Of a stretch of 64,000 nt of DNA, positions 1 through 7,906 are shown one piece after another. The DNA comes from CAYJPA01 sp964371945 (GTDB lineage Bacteria > Chloroflexota > Chloroflexia > Thermomicrobiales > UBA6265), in NCBI GenBank assembly GCA_964371945.1, contig CAYJPA010000018.1, forward strand, positions 1 through 64,000. Direction: 5' to 3'. Position 1 is the stretch's first letter, and each line of letters begins with the position of its first letter. Made by a program: the position numbers and the translations under genes. Under the pieces are notes generated by a model, which saw only the letters and a list, made by a program, of their open reading frames with translations, searched no databases and had not been told where the DNA came from.

Positions 1-112
1 GCCAACGCCATCCGTTCAAGAGCGCGCGAAAGCGATTCTTCAGCAGCCTGCTAGGTTACCGATCTCACGGATGTAGCCGTTGTGAATTGCTCGCGCTGGG
101 CGTTTTGCGCGC

Positions 113-394
113 TCAGTCTATGTCGCACCTGTTAAGCGAAACTTCGCAGAATGCCGCGCAGTAACCGCGGTGGTGCTTTTCGTCAGTGATGTAGCAATAG
201 TCCGATTGACAATCGGAACCGGTTCGGCAGACAGCCCCATATGCACGTTTGCGGGCGGCCGAGGCTGATTTCAAGCCGGCAAGTCCAAGTGCTCCGCCAA
301 CTGCCGCTCCAACGGACGCTTTCAGCAACCCACGGCGAGAACCGCCTGCTGCAGTCTTCGCGAGCATGTCCAAACGATTGTCGTCCACGGGCAT
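113..394 (-). CDS. Small Tat-exported cysteine-rich protein
   Basis: A 93-residue protein begins at an ATG with a GGAGGG ribosome-binding site directly upstream (396-401). Residues 18-47 form a twin-arginine-type signal: SRRGLLK, then an Ala/Gly/Leu-rich hydrophobic stretch ending SASA. The mature part is about 45 residues with six cysteines in a spacing (C-x5-C-x4-C, then C-x3-C and a last C near the end) that resembles the small 'dickkopf-like' cysteine-rich secreted proteins seen in Chloroflexota and myxobacteria. The role is unknown; the cysteines probably pair as disulfides after export. A longer reading frame that runs back through the tRNA genes is not a real start. Family assignment is tentative. 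Confidence 0.6.
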   Translation of the reverse strand: MPVDDNRLDMLAKTAAGGSRRGLLKASVGAAVGGALGLAGLKSASAARKRAYGAVCRTGSDCQSDYCYITDEKHHRGYCAAFCEVSLNRCDID

Positions 395-545
395 TCCCTC
401 CTTAATCGATCTGTTCAGCCCAATCCAGGCACAGTCATTGCCTGACGCGGATGTTCCGGCGTCATCGGACGCGGACGCGAGTCTTCCTACTCTATCGCAA
501 TGGCGAGTGAAGTCAATTAATTGTCCGATTGAAAGGAATCCGGGG

Positions 546-624
546 TGCGGACGGCGGGATTCGAACCCGCACGGTTTCCCAACGGTTTTTAAGACCGCAG
601 CGTCTGCCATTCCGCCACGCCCGC
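546..624 (-). tRNA. tRNA-Leu (anticodon UAA)
   Basis: Read on the minus strand, the 7-bp acceptor stem (618-624 with 547-553), a GGTTCGAATCC-type T arm and the anticodon loop CTTAAAA give anticodon TAA, decoding leucine. The variable arm is present but short for a class II tRNA. The discriminator A at 546 is followed by CCC, so the 3' CCA is not encoded here, unlike in the two neighbouring tRNA genes. Confidence 0.9.
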
Positions 625-660
625 GTCGCTGAACATTATGGAAGTCGTTGGAACGGAAAT

Positions 661-685
661 GCAAAAGACCCCTGAAAGAGGGGTC
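661..685 (-). terminator. Intrinsic terminator after tRNA-Gly
   Basis: GACCCCT/AGGGGTC form a perfect 7-bp stem with a 5-base loop (667-685). On the minus strand the stem is followed by TTTTGC. It sits about 20 bases beyond the 3' end of tRNA-Gly and before tRNA-Leu, so the two tRNA genes are probably separate transcripts. Confidence 0.7.
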
Positions 686-707
686 GCGCCACGCGAATTC
701 CATGTCT

Positions 708-782
708 TGGAGCGGAAGACGGGATTCGAACCCGCGACCTTCTCCTTGGCAAGGAGATGCTCTACCACTGAGCCACTTCCGC
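708..782 (-). tRNA. tRNA-Gly (anticodon GCC)
   Basis: A complete cloverleaf on the minus strand: acceptor GCGGAAG (776-782) pairs with CTTCCGC (712-718), the anticodon loop carries GCC, the T loop is TTCGAAT, and CCA is encoded at 708-710. It is followed by an intrinsic terminator. Confidence 0.95.
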
Positions 783-1006
783 ACACTGCCATGTTCGACA
801 GCGACAGGATTTTAGTGCCGCTCCACGAGTGTGTCAAGGCAAAGAGGACCTTGGTGGGCGGTGTATTGCACTCGCTACGGCTCCACGGTGCCGCAAGCCA
901 AGTTCACCCGTGGGAAGGACCACGTGACGCTGTAACACGTCCTTCCTGCCGGCTCAACTAATGGACGGAAGTGTCGACATGAGACTGGCTGGGGCGGGAT
1001 CAGGCC

Positions 1007-1198
1007 TTAGCCAGTCTCTTCGTCCTCTTCTTCGAAGACCTCAACCGTGAGGCGGTCGCGAGTGCCGTAATTATCTGGCACGCCCTCGTGTAAAGCCGTT
1101 CAGTCGTCAGAGGTGAGAGTCCAGACGATCGTGTAGCCACTCAATCCCTCGGCTTGCCGGCTGATGAGGTAGTGCTTGATGAGAACCTCGAGCTTCAT
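1007..1198 (-). pseudogene. Small gene interrupted by an in-frame TGA
   Basis: An ATG at 1198 with a GGAGGCG ribosome-binding site opens a 32-codon frame that ends in TGA at 1100-1102. The same frame continues for 30 more codons with similar GC-rich third positions and ends in TAA at 1007-1009, finishing in an acidic tail (FEEEDEETG). Removing the TGA gives a single 63-residue protein; CGA to TGA by one transition is the simplest explanation. The C-terminal part could also be made from a GTG inside it. The family was not recognised. A selenocysteine reading is not supported: no tRNA-Sec was seen and the following hairpin is weak. Confidence 0.45.
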
Positions 1199-1367
1199 TG
1201 TTCGCCTCCCAAAGGTGTAACTAAGCTAGAGCTCAGTTTTCACCGCGACCACAAACTGAGACGAGATATTGATGGATATCGCCGGTCGTGAGACCACAAA
1301 CGAGACCCATTTCTTGTTGGATTTCCGGGAGATTTGCTGTTGACCTGGGTAGGCTGATGAGGCTTTC

Positions 1368-1443
1368 TGGTACGCCCGGCAGGACTCGAACCTGCGACCT
1401 CTTACTCCGGAGGCAAGCGCTCTATCCGCTGAGCTACGGGCGC
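1368..1443 (-). tRNA. tRNA-Arg (anticodon CCG)
   Basis: A minus-strand cloverleaf with acceptor 1437-1443 paired to 1372-1378, a D arm GCTCAGCGGATAGAGC, an anticodon loop CTCCGGA giving anticodon CCG, a TTCGAGT T loop and an encoded CCA (1368-1370). Confidence 0.95.
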
Positions 1444-1642
1444 GTGGAGCCGAGTATACCCCTCGCGCCTCGGTGCCTACAATCACCTTCCGCACTGGCG
1501 AGTGAACGGACATCCCACTAGAATTGCCTCGCCCTGTGCAGTCAGGATCGCCTGCAATTGCCGATCGACCGGCCAATCGATTCTTGACGTTTGAACCGAC
1601 ATTGGAGCCCTGTACGGGATTGATGGAGATCGACGGAGCGAC

Positions 1643-2896
1643 GTGAGACTGATTCAGCCCCGCCTCAAGCGTGTCTCCAGTACGATCCCGTTCACATGGG
1701 CAAGCCTGGGAACGATTGCGACGGTCGCGTTAGTTCTGGCAATCGCATTCAGTGGCAGCGCTCGGACCGTATTTTCTGCTCCTTCACAAGCGAATCCACG
1801 TTCCCGCTCAGAAGGCCAGAACAACGCGACACCCGTTCCGTCAGGTTCCACTCAAACGGCAACAGCCGATTCTCCTGAAACGAATGGCCTCGGAGTGCCA
1901 ACGGAAGCCCCGCCGGACCCTGTAACCGCCGCGATCGACCAGCTCCTCGCGCCGGAGGAAGGCATCTTCGGCGTCGTGCTGATGGACCCAGACGGCGAAG
2001 TCGACTACAGCCGGAATGCCGGCGCCCCCTTCGTCTCCGCCAGTCTGTACAAGCTGATTCTGATGGCCGATATCTGTCGTGCGGTGAATGACGGCATCTT
2101 GTCGCTCGATATGGGGCTTTACGTCGACGCCTCGTACTTCTCGGAGTTCGACGGCACCGATTCCTATTTCGATCCGAGTTTTGCCGGGTATGACACGACG
2201 ATTGAGGAAGCGCTTCTTGCGACTGGAGCCTATTCGAGCAATGTGGCGGCTCATGCATTGCTGACCTTGACCTCCACTGAAGAGCTGAACGCCACGGCGG
2301 CCGACCTCGGCCTGACCGAAACGTACCTCTTTACTGATCCGGAGACGACCGCGAACTGGCCACCGGATGAAGGGGACGGACTTAGCAAGAAGGACGCGAA
2401 AATCGTCAAGGAGCTCATCCTGAGCTATGCGACGGACGGCCAGGTGAACCTCACGACGCCGCGGGACATGGCGAGGTATTTCCAGCTCCTGTTGAGCGGA
2501 GAGATCTTCAACGAGTCCGTGTCGACGATGATCCTCGAGATTCTGGAGCAGCAACAGGTCGACAATCGCTTTCCGGCGTTGCTTCCGGCGGATACGAGGA
2601 TGGTGCACAAGACCGGAAATCTCAATCTTGTCGTTCATGACGTGGGCGTCATCTATTCGCCCAAGGGGGCCAAGATACTGGTCGCAATGGTCGAAGCGCC
2701 TGGCGATGATGCGCGCGCGACGGCGGTTGTGCAGCGGTTGGCGTTGATTGCTTACGGCACGCTGGAGATCCCGCCGATGCCTCCCATGGCGACACCGGTC
2801 GGAGACGGAACGGGATTCGACGCCGTTGCCACTGCCGCATCCGGGACCCCGGAAGCGAGGATGACTGGCGACTCTGCTACCGAAACGCCAACCTGA
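1643..2896 (+). CDS. Secreted class A beta-lactamase-fold serine hydrolase
   Basis: A 417-residue protein with a GTG start preceded by GGAG. The N-terminus has a basic stretch and a hydrophobic segment (about 18-40), then a Thr/Ser/Pro-rich linker (about 45-95), so it is exported and probably anchored. The catalytic domain (about 95-370) shows the penicillin-recognising triad: S134-L-Y-K137 (SxxK), S198-S-N200 (SxN, like SDN) and K323-T-G (KTG). The omega-loop Glu of true beta-lactamases is not clear, so it may be a peptidase or esterase relative rather than a resistance enzyme. The C-terminus ends in a low-complexity Thr/Ala/Pro tail. It stands alone between tRNA-Arg and the site-2 protease. 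Confidence 0.85.
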   Translation: MRLIQPRLKRVSSTIPFTWASLGTIATVALVLAIAFSGSARTVFSAPSQANPRSRSEGQNNATPVPSGSTQTATADSPETNGLGVPTEAPPDPVTAAIDQLLAPEEGIFGVVLMDPDGEVDYSRNAGAPFVSASLYKLILMADICRAVNDGILSLDMGLYVDASYFSEFDGTDSYFDPSFAGYDTTIEEALLATGAYSSNVAAHALLTLTSTEELNATAADLGLTETYLFTDPETTANWPPDEGDGLSKKDAKIVKELILSYATDGQVNLTTPRDMARYFQLLLSGEIFNESVSTMILEILEQQQVDNRFPALLPADTRMVHKTGNLNLVVHDVGVIYSPKGAKILVAMVEAPGDDARATAVVQRLALIAYGTLEIPPMPPMATPVGDGTGFDAVATAASGTPEARMTGDSATETPT

Positions 2897-3346
2897 GCAC
2901 TTGCAGGCCCGTACCAACTCACGACGTGCTCAAATGTTCGAGTTGTTTTGTATGGTGATAGATGACCGATTCGGTTCTATTTTCTCTGGTCTGACAGCCG
3001 GTTCGCCTGACTAGTCCGTGCCTAATTGTCAAAGTGCTGTACAATAGGGTGTACGATTGCTATGATCCGGCCAAAGGGGGTTCAGCCCGTGAGGGCTCAG
3101 CGATAACCATAGTCTCGCCGGCAAACAACACCGCGGAGATCGAAGCACAGGATCGTTCATGTCAATGGGGAATTTCGTCAGGTCGCCGGCCGCGGAACGG
3201 ACCTGTTCGTAGATTCAAATGAGTGCCGATTCGTTCGGGTGGGTGTTGACCCGTGGGTTATTGAACATCCCTCGGTCTGAGCTGATTGCGGCTTCCTTCG
3301 ATTTTATGTGTACGCAACCGTCGCCATTGGAGCAGAACTTCTCGTG
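2897..3346. other. 450-base gap without a recognised gene
   Basis: No convincing reading frame on either strand. It contains an AT-richer patch near 3021-3065 with several -10-like hexamers (TACAAT 3040-3045, TACGAT 3052-3057, TATGAT 3060-3065) and a small AGCCC/GGGCT hairpin near 3090. The promoter of the downstream M50 protease probably lies here but cannot be fixed. Confidence 0.4.
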
Positions 3347-4498
3347 ATGCGGAGCTTCTCAATCGGTCGAATTCAGGGGATCGATCTGCGCGTGCACTCG
3401 ACCTTTGGACTTGTGCTGCTTTGGGTGATCTACAGCTTCGGCATTTCGAACAATGGCGGCCTGAGCACGTTGCTGTATGGGTTCGTATTGTTTCTGTTCG
3501 TCTTCGTTTCCGTTGTGCTCCACGAGCTCGGTCACTGCCTGATGGCTCAAGAATTCGGGATTCGGGTGCAGAACATCACGCTCTTCCCATTTGGCGGAGC
3601 GGCGTTCATCGAACAGATGCCGATGCGGCCGCGCTCGGAATTCATGATCACGATCGCGGGACCAGCGGTCAATGTTGCTATTGCGGTGGCCATGTTGCCG
3701 CTTTTGCTGCTGTTCGGTGTTATCAAAAGCTTTGACTCCGCTGGGGATTACTTCAGGTATCTCGATTCAGTCGCCTTCTCTGGGATACTGATTTACGTTT
3801 TCTTCGCGAACATCATGATCGTGCTCTTCAACTTGCTACCGGCATTCCCGATGGATGGCGGCCGGTTGGTTCGCGCGGGGCTGACGACGGCGATTGGTCG
3901 CGAGCACGCGACCTCGATCGCGGTCGGGTTTGGTTTCACCTGTGCATGCGCCTTCGCGATCGTTGGAATTTGGATCGGCGAATACGGGCTGCCGTTAATG
4001 GGCATTTTTGTCGTGGTCGCGGCCTATGCCGAGGGCAAGGCAGTCCGGCTAGAAAGCTCGATGCGACGGCTTCGAGTCGGGCAGTTTGCACTTTGGGACT
4101 CAGGCGGCATCTCGGTGAAGGCGCCACTGACGGCCGCATTACGCGGTGGTCCGCGCGACTTGGTCGTGACCGATGGCGGTCAGGTGGTGGGCATGCTCTG
4201 GCGCCAGGACGTGCTGAAGGCGCTCAACGGCGGCGCCGGGGCTCGAAGCGTGACCGACGTCATGGAACCCGATGTGTTCACGGTCGACATCGATGATTCC
4301 GTCTACGACGTGCAGCAACAGATGCAGAAAACGAGCCGCTGGGCGGTTCCCGTCGTGGATGGCGGAAATTATCGGGGCATTTTCACGGCGGAACGATTCG
4401 TCCACGTCTACAGCTACTTGAACACGCAAACCCCCAGGCGCAGGCGTGTCGCAGGCTGGCGTGAGCAACTCGGCAGCGCCTTCCGCGGTGTCCGGTAG
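3347..4498 (+). CDS. Site-2 protease (M50 family) with CBS domains
   Basis: An integral-membrane zinc metalloprotease of 383 residues. The metal-binding HELGH is at residues 59-63 in a hydrophobic helix, and the second M50 signature NxxPxxPMDGG is at 162-172, supplying the third ligand Asp. After the membrane core, residues about 250-365 carry a tandem CBS pair (VTDVMEPDVF and WAVPVVDGG stretches), which in other M50 proteins bind adenosine nucleotides and gate the protease. It probably cleaves a membrane-bound anti-sigma factor or similar substrate. The start is uncertain: GTG at 3344 or ATG at 3347, with GGAG at 3329-3332. The frame is open back to 3308. Confidence 0.88.
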   Translation: MRSFSIGRIQGIDLRVHSTFGLVLLWVIYSFGISNNGGLSTLLYGFVLFLFVFVSVVLHELGHCLMAQEFGIRVQNITLFPFGGAAFIEQMPMRPRSEFMITIAGPAVNVAIAVAMLPLLLLFGVIKSFDSAGDYFRYLDSVAFSGILIYVFFANIMIVLFNLLPAFPMDGGRLVRAGLTTAIGREHATSIAVGFGFTCACAFAIVGIWIGEYGLPLMGIFVVVAAYAEGKAVRLESSMRRLRVGQFALWDSGGISVKAPLTAALRGGPRDLVVTDGGQVVGMLWRQDVLKALNGGAGARSVTDVMEPDVFTVDIDDSVYDVQQQMQKTSRWAVPVVDGGNYRGIFTAERFVHVYSYLNTQTPRRRRVAGWREQLGSAFRGVR

Positions 4499-4534
4499 CC
4501 CTAACGGCAGCTCAGCATTTCAGTTCACTGAAGT

Positions 4535-4554
4535 TGAGACGAATTCTCATTATT
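4535..4554 (+). promoter_or_regulatory. Fur-like palindrome before the Rrf2 gene
   Basis: TGAGA-N5-TCTCA (4535-4549) runs into TTATTATT, matching the Fur-box consensus at about 12 of 19 positions, with the right half (TCATTAT) exact. A -10-like TATTAT (4551-4556) overlaps it, with only a weak -35. It lies about 90 bases before the IscR-like start. A second small palindrome (TTCAG-N4-CTGAA, 4518-4531) sits immediately upstream. Confidence 0.45.
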
Positions 4555-4641
4555 ATTGTGCGTAAGGTTGACCAAGGAGCGACAGGAGAGTAGCATGTGA
4601 TGGGAACGGGTGCCCAGTTTGGTCGCGTTTCCGGAGGAACG

Positions 4642-5109
4642 ATGAAAGTATCAACTCGAGGAGAGTACGGCGTTCGCGCAATGGTTTCATTGGCCAAGGC
4701 GTTCGGCAAAGGGCCGATGTCGATTACCGCGATGGCCAAAGACTCCTCTGTTCCGTATGCATATCTCGAGCAACTGATTGTTCCGCTGCGCCGGGCAGGT
4801 CTCGTCGAAAGCCGCCGGGGCGCCCATGGCGGATACGTGCTGACGAGATCGCCGGAACTTGTGGTCGTCGGCGAGGTCTATCGGGTTATGGAAGGTCCGG
4901 TCGCGCCGATGGACTGTGTTTCAGAAGATCCGACCGATCAGACGTGCCCATTGATTCCGGGTTGCCAAACTCGCCCCGTGTGGGTCAAAGTGCGAGATTC
5001 GATTGTCGATGCGCTCGATTCCATGACGTTGGCCGACCTGGTCAACAACTCCGAGGGACGGCACGTACCGCGACTCTCCGAGGTCCCAGTGGAATCCGTC
5101 ACGGCCTAG
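4642..5109 (+). CDS. Rrf2 family (IscR-like) Fe-S regulator
   Basis: A 155-residue winged-helix regulator starting MKVSTRGEYG with a GGAGG ribosome-binding site. The helix-turn-helix spans about residues 25-65 (ending RRGAHGGYVL, the wing typical of Rrf2). Three cysteines, C92, C102 and C108, sit where IscR ligates a [2Fe-2S] cluster (E. coli uses 92, 98, 104), so it probably senses cluster supply. The cysteine desulfurase gene starts 43 bases downstream on the same strand, fitting control of Fe-S biogenesis. An in-frame start at 4597 exists but lacks a good ribosome-binding site. Confidence 0.9.
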   Translation: MKVSTRGEYGVRAMVSLAKAFGKGPMSITAMAKDSSVPYAYLEQLIVPLRRAGLVESRRGAHGGYVLTRSPELVVVGEVYRVMEGPVAPMDCVSEDPTDQTCPLIPGCQTRPVWVKVRDSIVDALDSMTLADLVNNSEGRHVPRLSEVPVESVTA

Positions 5110-5152
5110 TTCTTCGCCCTTCCAAACAAACCGAAACGACACGGTATACTTG

Positions 5153-6337
5153 ATGACTTCCGACGCCATTTATCTTGACCACGCCGCGACCACACCGGTC
5201 GATCCCCGCGTTGTCGAAGCGATGCTGCCGTATTTCACGGAGAGACCCGGGAATCCGTCGAGCATTTATCAGCTTGGACAAGAAGCGAGGGCGGGTATCG
5301 ACCGGGCGCGAACTTCGGTCGCACGCGTACTTGGCGCGCAGCCATCAGAGGTGCTCTTCACCAGTGGCGCGACCGAGAGTGACAATCTGGCATTGACAGG
5401 GGCCGCCTGGCGAATGCGGCTCGACTTCCCAAACGATCCCGTGCCGCACATTGTCACAACGACCACCGAGCACCATGCCGTTCTGCATTCGGCGAAGTGG
5501 TTGGAACGACTCGGCTTCAGCGTCACGTACGTTGCATGCGACCGTGAGGGTTTTGTGTCGCCGGAGGCAATCGCGGAGGCTATCCGTCCGGAGACAGCTC
5601 TCGTGTCGGTGATCTACGCGAACAATGAGGTTGGCACCATTCAGCCGATCCCAGAGATCGGGCTGGTCGTGAGGGAGCGAGGAGCTCAGTTCCACGTGGA
5701 CGCGACGCAGGCGCCTGGATTGCTGCCGCTCGGGGTTGATCTCCTACATGTCGATTTGCTGTCGCTCTCGGCTCACAAGTTCTACGGACCCAAGGGCGTC
5801 GGCGCGCTTTATGTTCGTCGCAAGACCCCGATTGCCTATCAGCAACACGGCGGGGGTCAAGAGAGCGGGAGGCGAGGCGGGACGGAGAATGTGGCCGGAA
5901 TCGTCGGACTCGGCGTTGCGCTCGAACTGGCGGAGTCGGGCAGGGCCGGTTACATCGAGCATTGCCTGCGATTGCGCAATCACCTCTATGCGGGCATTCT
6001 GGAGCGAATCCCCGAGGTTGAGCTCAATGGTCCAGCCGATTGGGGCCAACGACTGCCGAGCAATCTGAGTGTTTCAGTTCGAGAAGTGCAGGGCGAGACG
6101 GTCCTGCTCAGCCTGGATATGCTGGGAATTGCCGCTTCGGCCGGCTCCGCCTGTACGACGGGCAATTCGGAGCCGAGCCACGTGCTGCTGGCAATGGGGC
6201 TCTCCGAAGAGCGAGCCCGATCCAGCCTGCGGTTCACGGTCGGACGCTCGAACTCCGCCGAGGAGATCGATGAAGTCGTGGACGTGCTCGCCGAAACAGT
6301 CGAACGACTTCGCTCAATGGCGTTGGTGCGACCGTAA
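5153..6337 (+). CDS. iscS: Cysteine desulfurase (IscS/NifS)
   Basis: A 394-residue PLP enzyme that removes sulfur from cysteine for Fe-S cluster and thio-cofactor synthesis. It starts IYLDHAATTP and includes GATESDNLA, the PLP lysine K209 in SAHKFYGPKG, and the mobile-loop cysteine C334 in GSACTTGNSEPS. Length is normal for the class I group. No scaffold gene (iscU/sufU) is visible next to it. The start is ATG at 5153 or TTG at 5150; there is no clear ribosome-binding site, and a TATACT hexamer lies just before it. It follows the Rrf2 regulator and converges on scpB with only 7 bases between. Confidence 0.93.
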   Translation: MTSDAIYLDHAATTPVDPRVVEAMLPYFTERPGNPSSIYQLGQEARAGIDRARTSVARVLGAQPSEVLFTSGATESDNLALTGAAWRMRLDFPNDPVPHIVTTTTEHHAVLHSAKWLERLGFSVTYVACDREGFVSPEAIAEAIRPETALVSVIYANNEVGTIQPIPEIGLVVRERGAQFHVDATQAPGLLPLGVDLLHVDLLSLSAHKFYGPKGVGALYVRRKTPIAYQQHGGGQESGRRGGTENVAGIVGLGVALELAESGRAGYIEHCLRLRNHLYAGILERIPEVELNGPADWGQRLPSNLSVSVREVQGETVLLSLDMLGIAASAGSACTTGNSEPSHVLLAMGLSEERARSSLRFTVGRSNSAEEIDEVVDVLAETVERLRSMALVRP

Positions 6338-6344
6338 TGAGAAC

Positions 6345-7049
6345 CTACATCGCCGCGTCGACTGGCTCCATGCCGGCGGCGGCAACGGCGGCTTCGAGTG
6401 CAGTGCGGATGTCTTGTCCCCGAACCTGCCCAAGTGACGGGAGCTCAGCGAGCGAGCGCAGGCCAAAGTGCAACAGGAACTCAGGCGTGGAACCGTACTG
6501 GATGGCATTGCCGGGTCCATTGACGCGTCCGACTTGCTCGATCAATCCGCGCTCGAGAAGGGTATGCAGCACGCCTGTGCAGTCGACGCCGCGCACCGAC
6601 TCGATTTCGGACCGGGTCACCGGTTGCTGATAGGCGACGATCGCCAGCGTTTCGAGCGACGCGCCCGAAAGACGCGTTTCGCGATCGAGCCCGAGGAAGC
6701 GGCGGACATGTGCTGCAAATCGCGGAGCGGTCGCCAGTTGAATCTTTCCGGCGTGACGCTGAATGACCCATCCGCCGTCGTGGCGTTGCTCCAGCGCCGC
6801 CACGGCCGCGTCAACCGCATTCACGGAAATGCCCGCCCCGCTTGCGAGCTCTTCAATGGTGGCCGGAGCCGGCGCGACGAGCAACAGCGCCTCGATCAAC
6901 GAGGCGAGCTCATTGGGTTCAGACGATCCGTCGAACGCGAGCTGCTCGAGCATAGGTCGTCGCTCTATCGGAGCGCCGTCCGCGAGCACGCCGTCGCCAG
7001 CGATCGCAATTCGTCCAAGGGCATGAGGTTCGGCGAGGTGTGTGGTCAT
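6345..7049 (-). CDS. scpB: Segregation and condensation protein B
   Basis: A 234-residue protein with the tandem winged-helix layout of ScpB. Characteristic segments are LIEALLLVAPAPATIEELA (about 48-66), LAIVAYQQPVTRSEIESVRG (about 142-161) and the second-domain stretch LLERGLIEQVGR. It forms the regulatory part of the SMC-ScpAB condensin that compacts and segregates the chromosome. Its ATG overlaps the scpA stop (ATGA, 7047-7051), so the two are translationally coupled. The C-terminus extends about 30 residues past the core with an Ala-rich tail. Confidence 0.93.
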   Translation of the reverse strand: MTTHLAEPHALGRIAIAGDGVLADGAPIERRPMLEQLAFDGSSEPNELASLIEALLLVAPAPATIEELASGAGISVNAVDAAVAALEQRHDGGWVIQRHAGKIQLATAPRFAAHVRRFLGLDRETRLSGASLETLAIVAYQQPVTRSEIESVRGVDCTGVLHTLLERGLIEQVGRVNGPGNAIQYGSTPEFLLHFGLRSLAELPSLGQVRGQDIRTALEAAVAAAGMEPVDAAM

Positions 7050-7846
7050 CAGTCATCCATCGTGAGGGCGATGCCGTCCGCGGACGGCTGCAAACTGACG
7101 GTGAGCCGGCGAACGGTGATTTCGCCGAATGGAGTTTCTTGCTCCGCATCAACGACCCGTCGCCGGATCAAGACGAGGATCGCGAGAAAGGCGGTTCGCA
7201 GTTCATGGGCGTCCTGACAATCGCGCGCGATGCCGCTGAAGCTGGCGATCGGCCGGATCGTGACCGCGTGCAAAACACGCTCGACCATCTCTCGAAGCGA
7301 AACCAGCGGTTTCACCTGCATGAGCATTCGAGTTGACGGAACCACGGTCAACCGCCGCCTTAGCGCGCGAGCCAGCCAGTTCGCCTCGTGCGCGGCGAGC
7401 TTCGGCGGCGCGACGGCCATCGGGGTCGCGACACCGCCCAAAGCGCGGGCGAATCCACCTTCGCCTCGGCGATCGCGCTCCATCAGATTCATCGCCGCGA
7501 GCTTCACGGCTCGATACTCGATCAACTCGCGAGCGAGATCGCTTTCGATATCATCTTCTTCGGCCGCCGGCGGGCGAGGCAACAGGGATCGCGACTTCAG
7601 CAGCACCAGCCGTGCGCCGACGTTGGTGAACTCGGCAATCATGCCGGCATCGGCGCGCGCGAGGGTTGCGATGTAAGCCAGAAACTGCTCGGTGACCGTG
7701 ACCAGGGAAACGTCCGTGATCTGCAGCTGACTGCGCTCGACGAGACGCAGCAGAACATCGAGCGGCCCCTCGAACGAGGGCAGCCGTAACTGGTAGCCGA
7801 GAACTTCAATTGTTTCGAACGGAGTGTCAGTGTTCACAGCAGTCAC
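7049..7846 (-). CDS. scpA: Segregation and condensation protein A
   Basis: A 265-residue kleisin. The N-terminal block LPSFEGPLDVLLRLVERSQLQI (residues about 19-40) is the ScpA hallmark that binds the SMC neck; the C-terminal winged helix follows, with FLAILVLIRRR and EITVRRL. It partners with ScpB immediately downstream (overlapping start/stop) and with an SMC protein not in this window. It lies at the end of a minus-strand run starting with the peptide-ABC ATPases. The ATG at 7846 has no obvious ribosome-binding site. Confidence 0.93.
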   Translation of the reverse strand: MTAVNTDTPFETIEVLGYQLRLPSFEGPLDVLLRLVERSQLQITDVSLVTVTEQFLAYIATLARADAGMIAEFTNVGARLVLLKSRSLLPRPPAAEEDDIESDLARELIEYRAVKLAAMNLMERDRRGEGGFARALGGVATPMAVAPPKLAAHEANWLARALRRRLTVVPSTRMLMQVKPLVSLREMVERVLHAVTIRPIASFSGIARDCQDAHELRTAFLAILVLIRRRVVDAEQETPFGEITVRRLTVSLQPSADGIALTMDD

Positions 7847-7906
7847 AGTTTACGCGATTTCGGGGCGTACGTCCGCTTTTTCAGCGACTGAACTGTGATT
7901 GTTGAG

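Noticed and set aside
1..54. Possible 3' end of a plus-strand gene (reading ANAIRSRARESDSSAAC then TAG)
   Set aside because: Only 17 codons are visible and there is no motif, so it cannot be told from a chance open frame.
1007..1198. Selenoprotein interpretation of the in-frame TGA
   Set aside because: The downstream hairpin is short and lacks a typical SECIS apical loop, no selenocysteine machinery is in the window, and a CGA to TGA mutation explains it more simply.
1841..2917. Long open frame (358 codons) antisense to the beta-lactamase-fold gene
   Set aside because: Arg/Gly/His-rich composition with no domain, no ribosome-binding site, and fully inside a gene with clear catalytic motifs. 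A shadow frame of GC-rich coding DNA.
5145..5152. TATACT directly ahead of the cysteine desulfurase start as its own promoter
   Set aside because: No -35 at the right distance, and the transcript would start inside the gene. Co-transcription with the Rrf2 gene 43 bases upstream is simpler.
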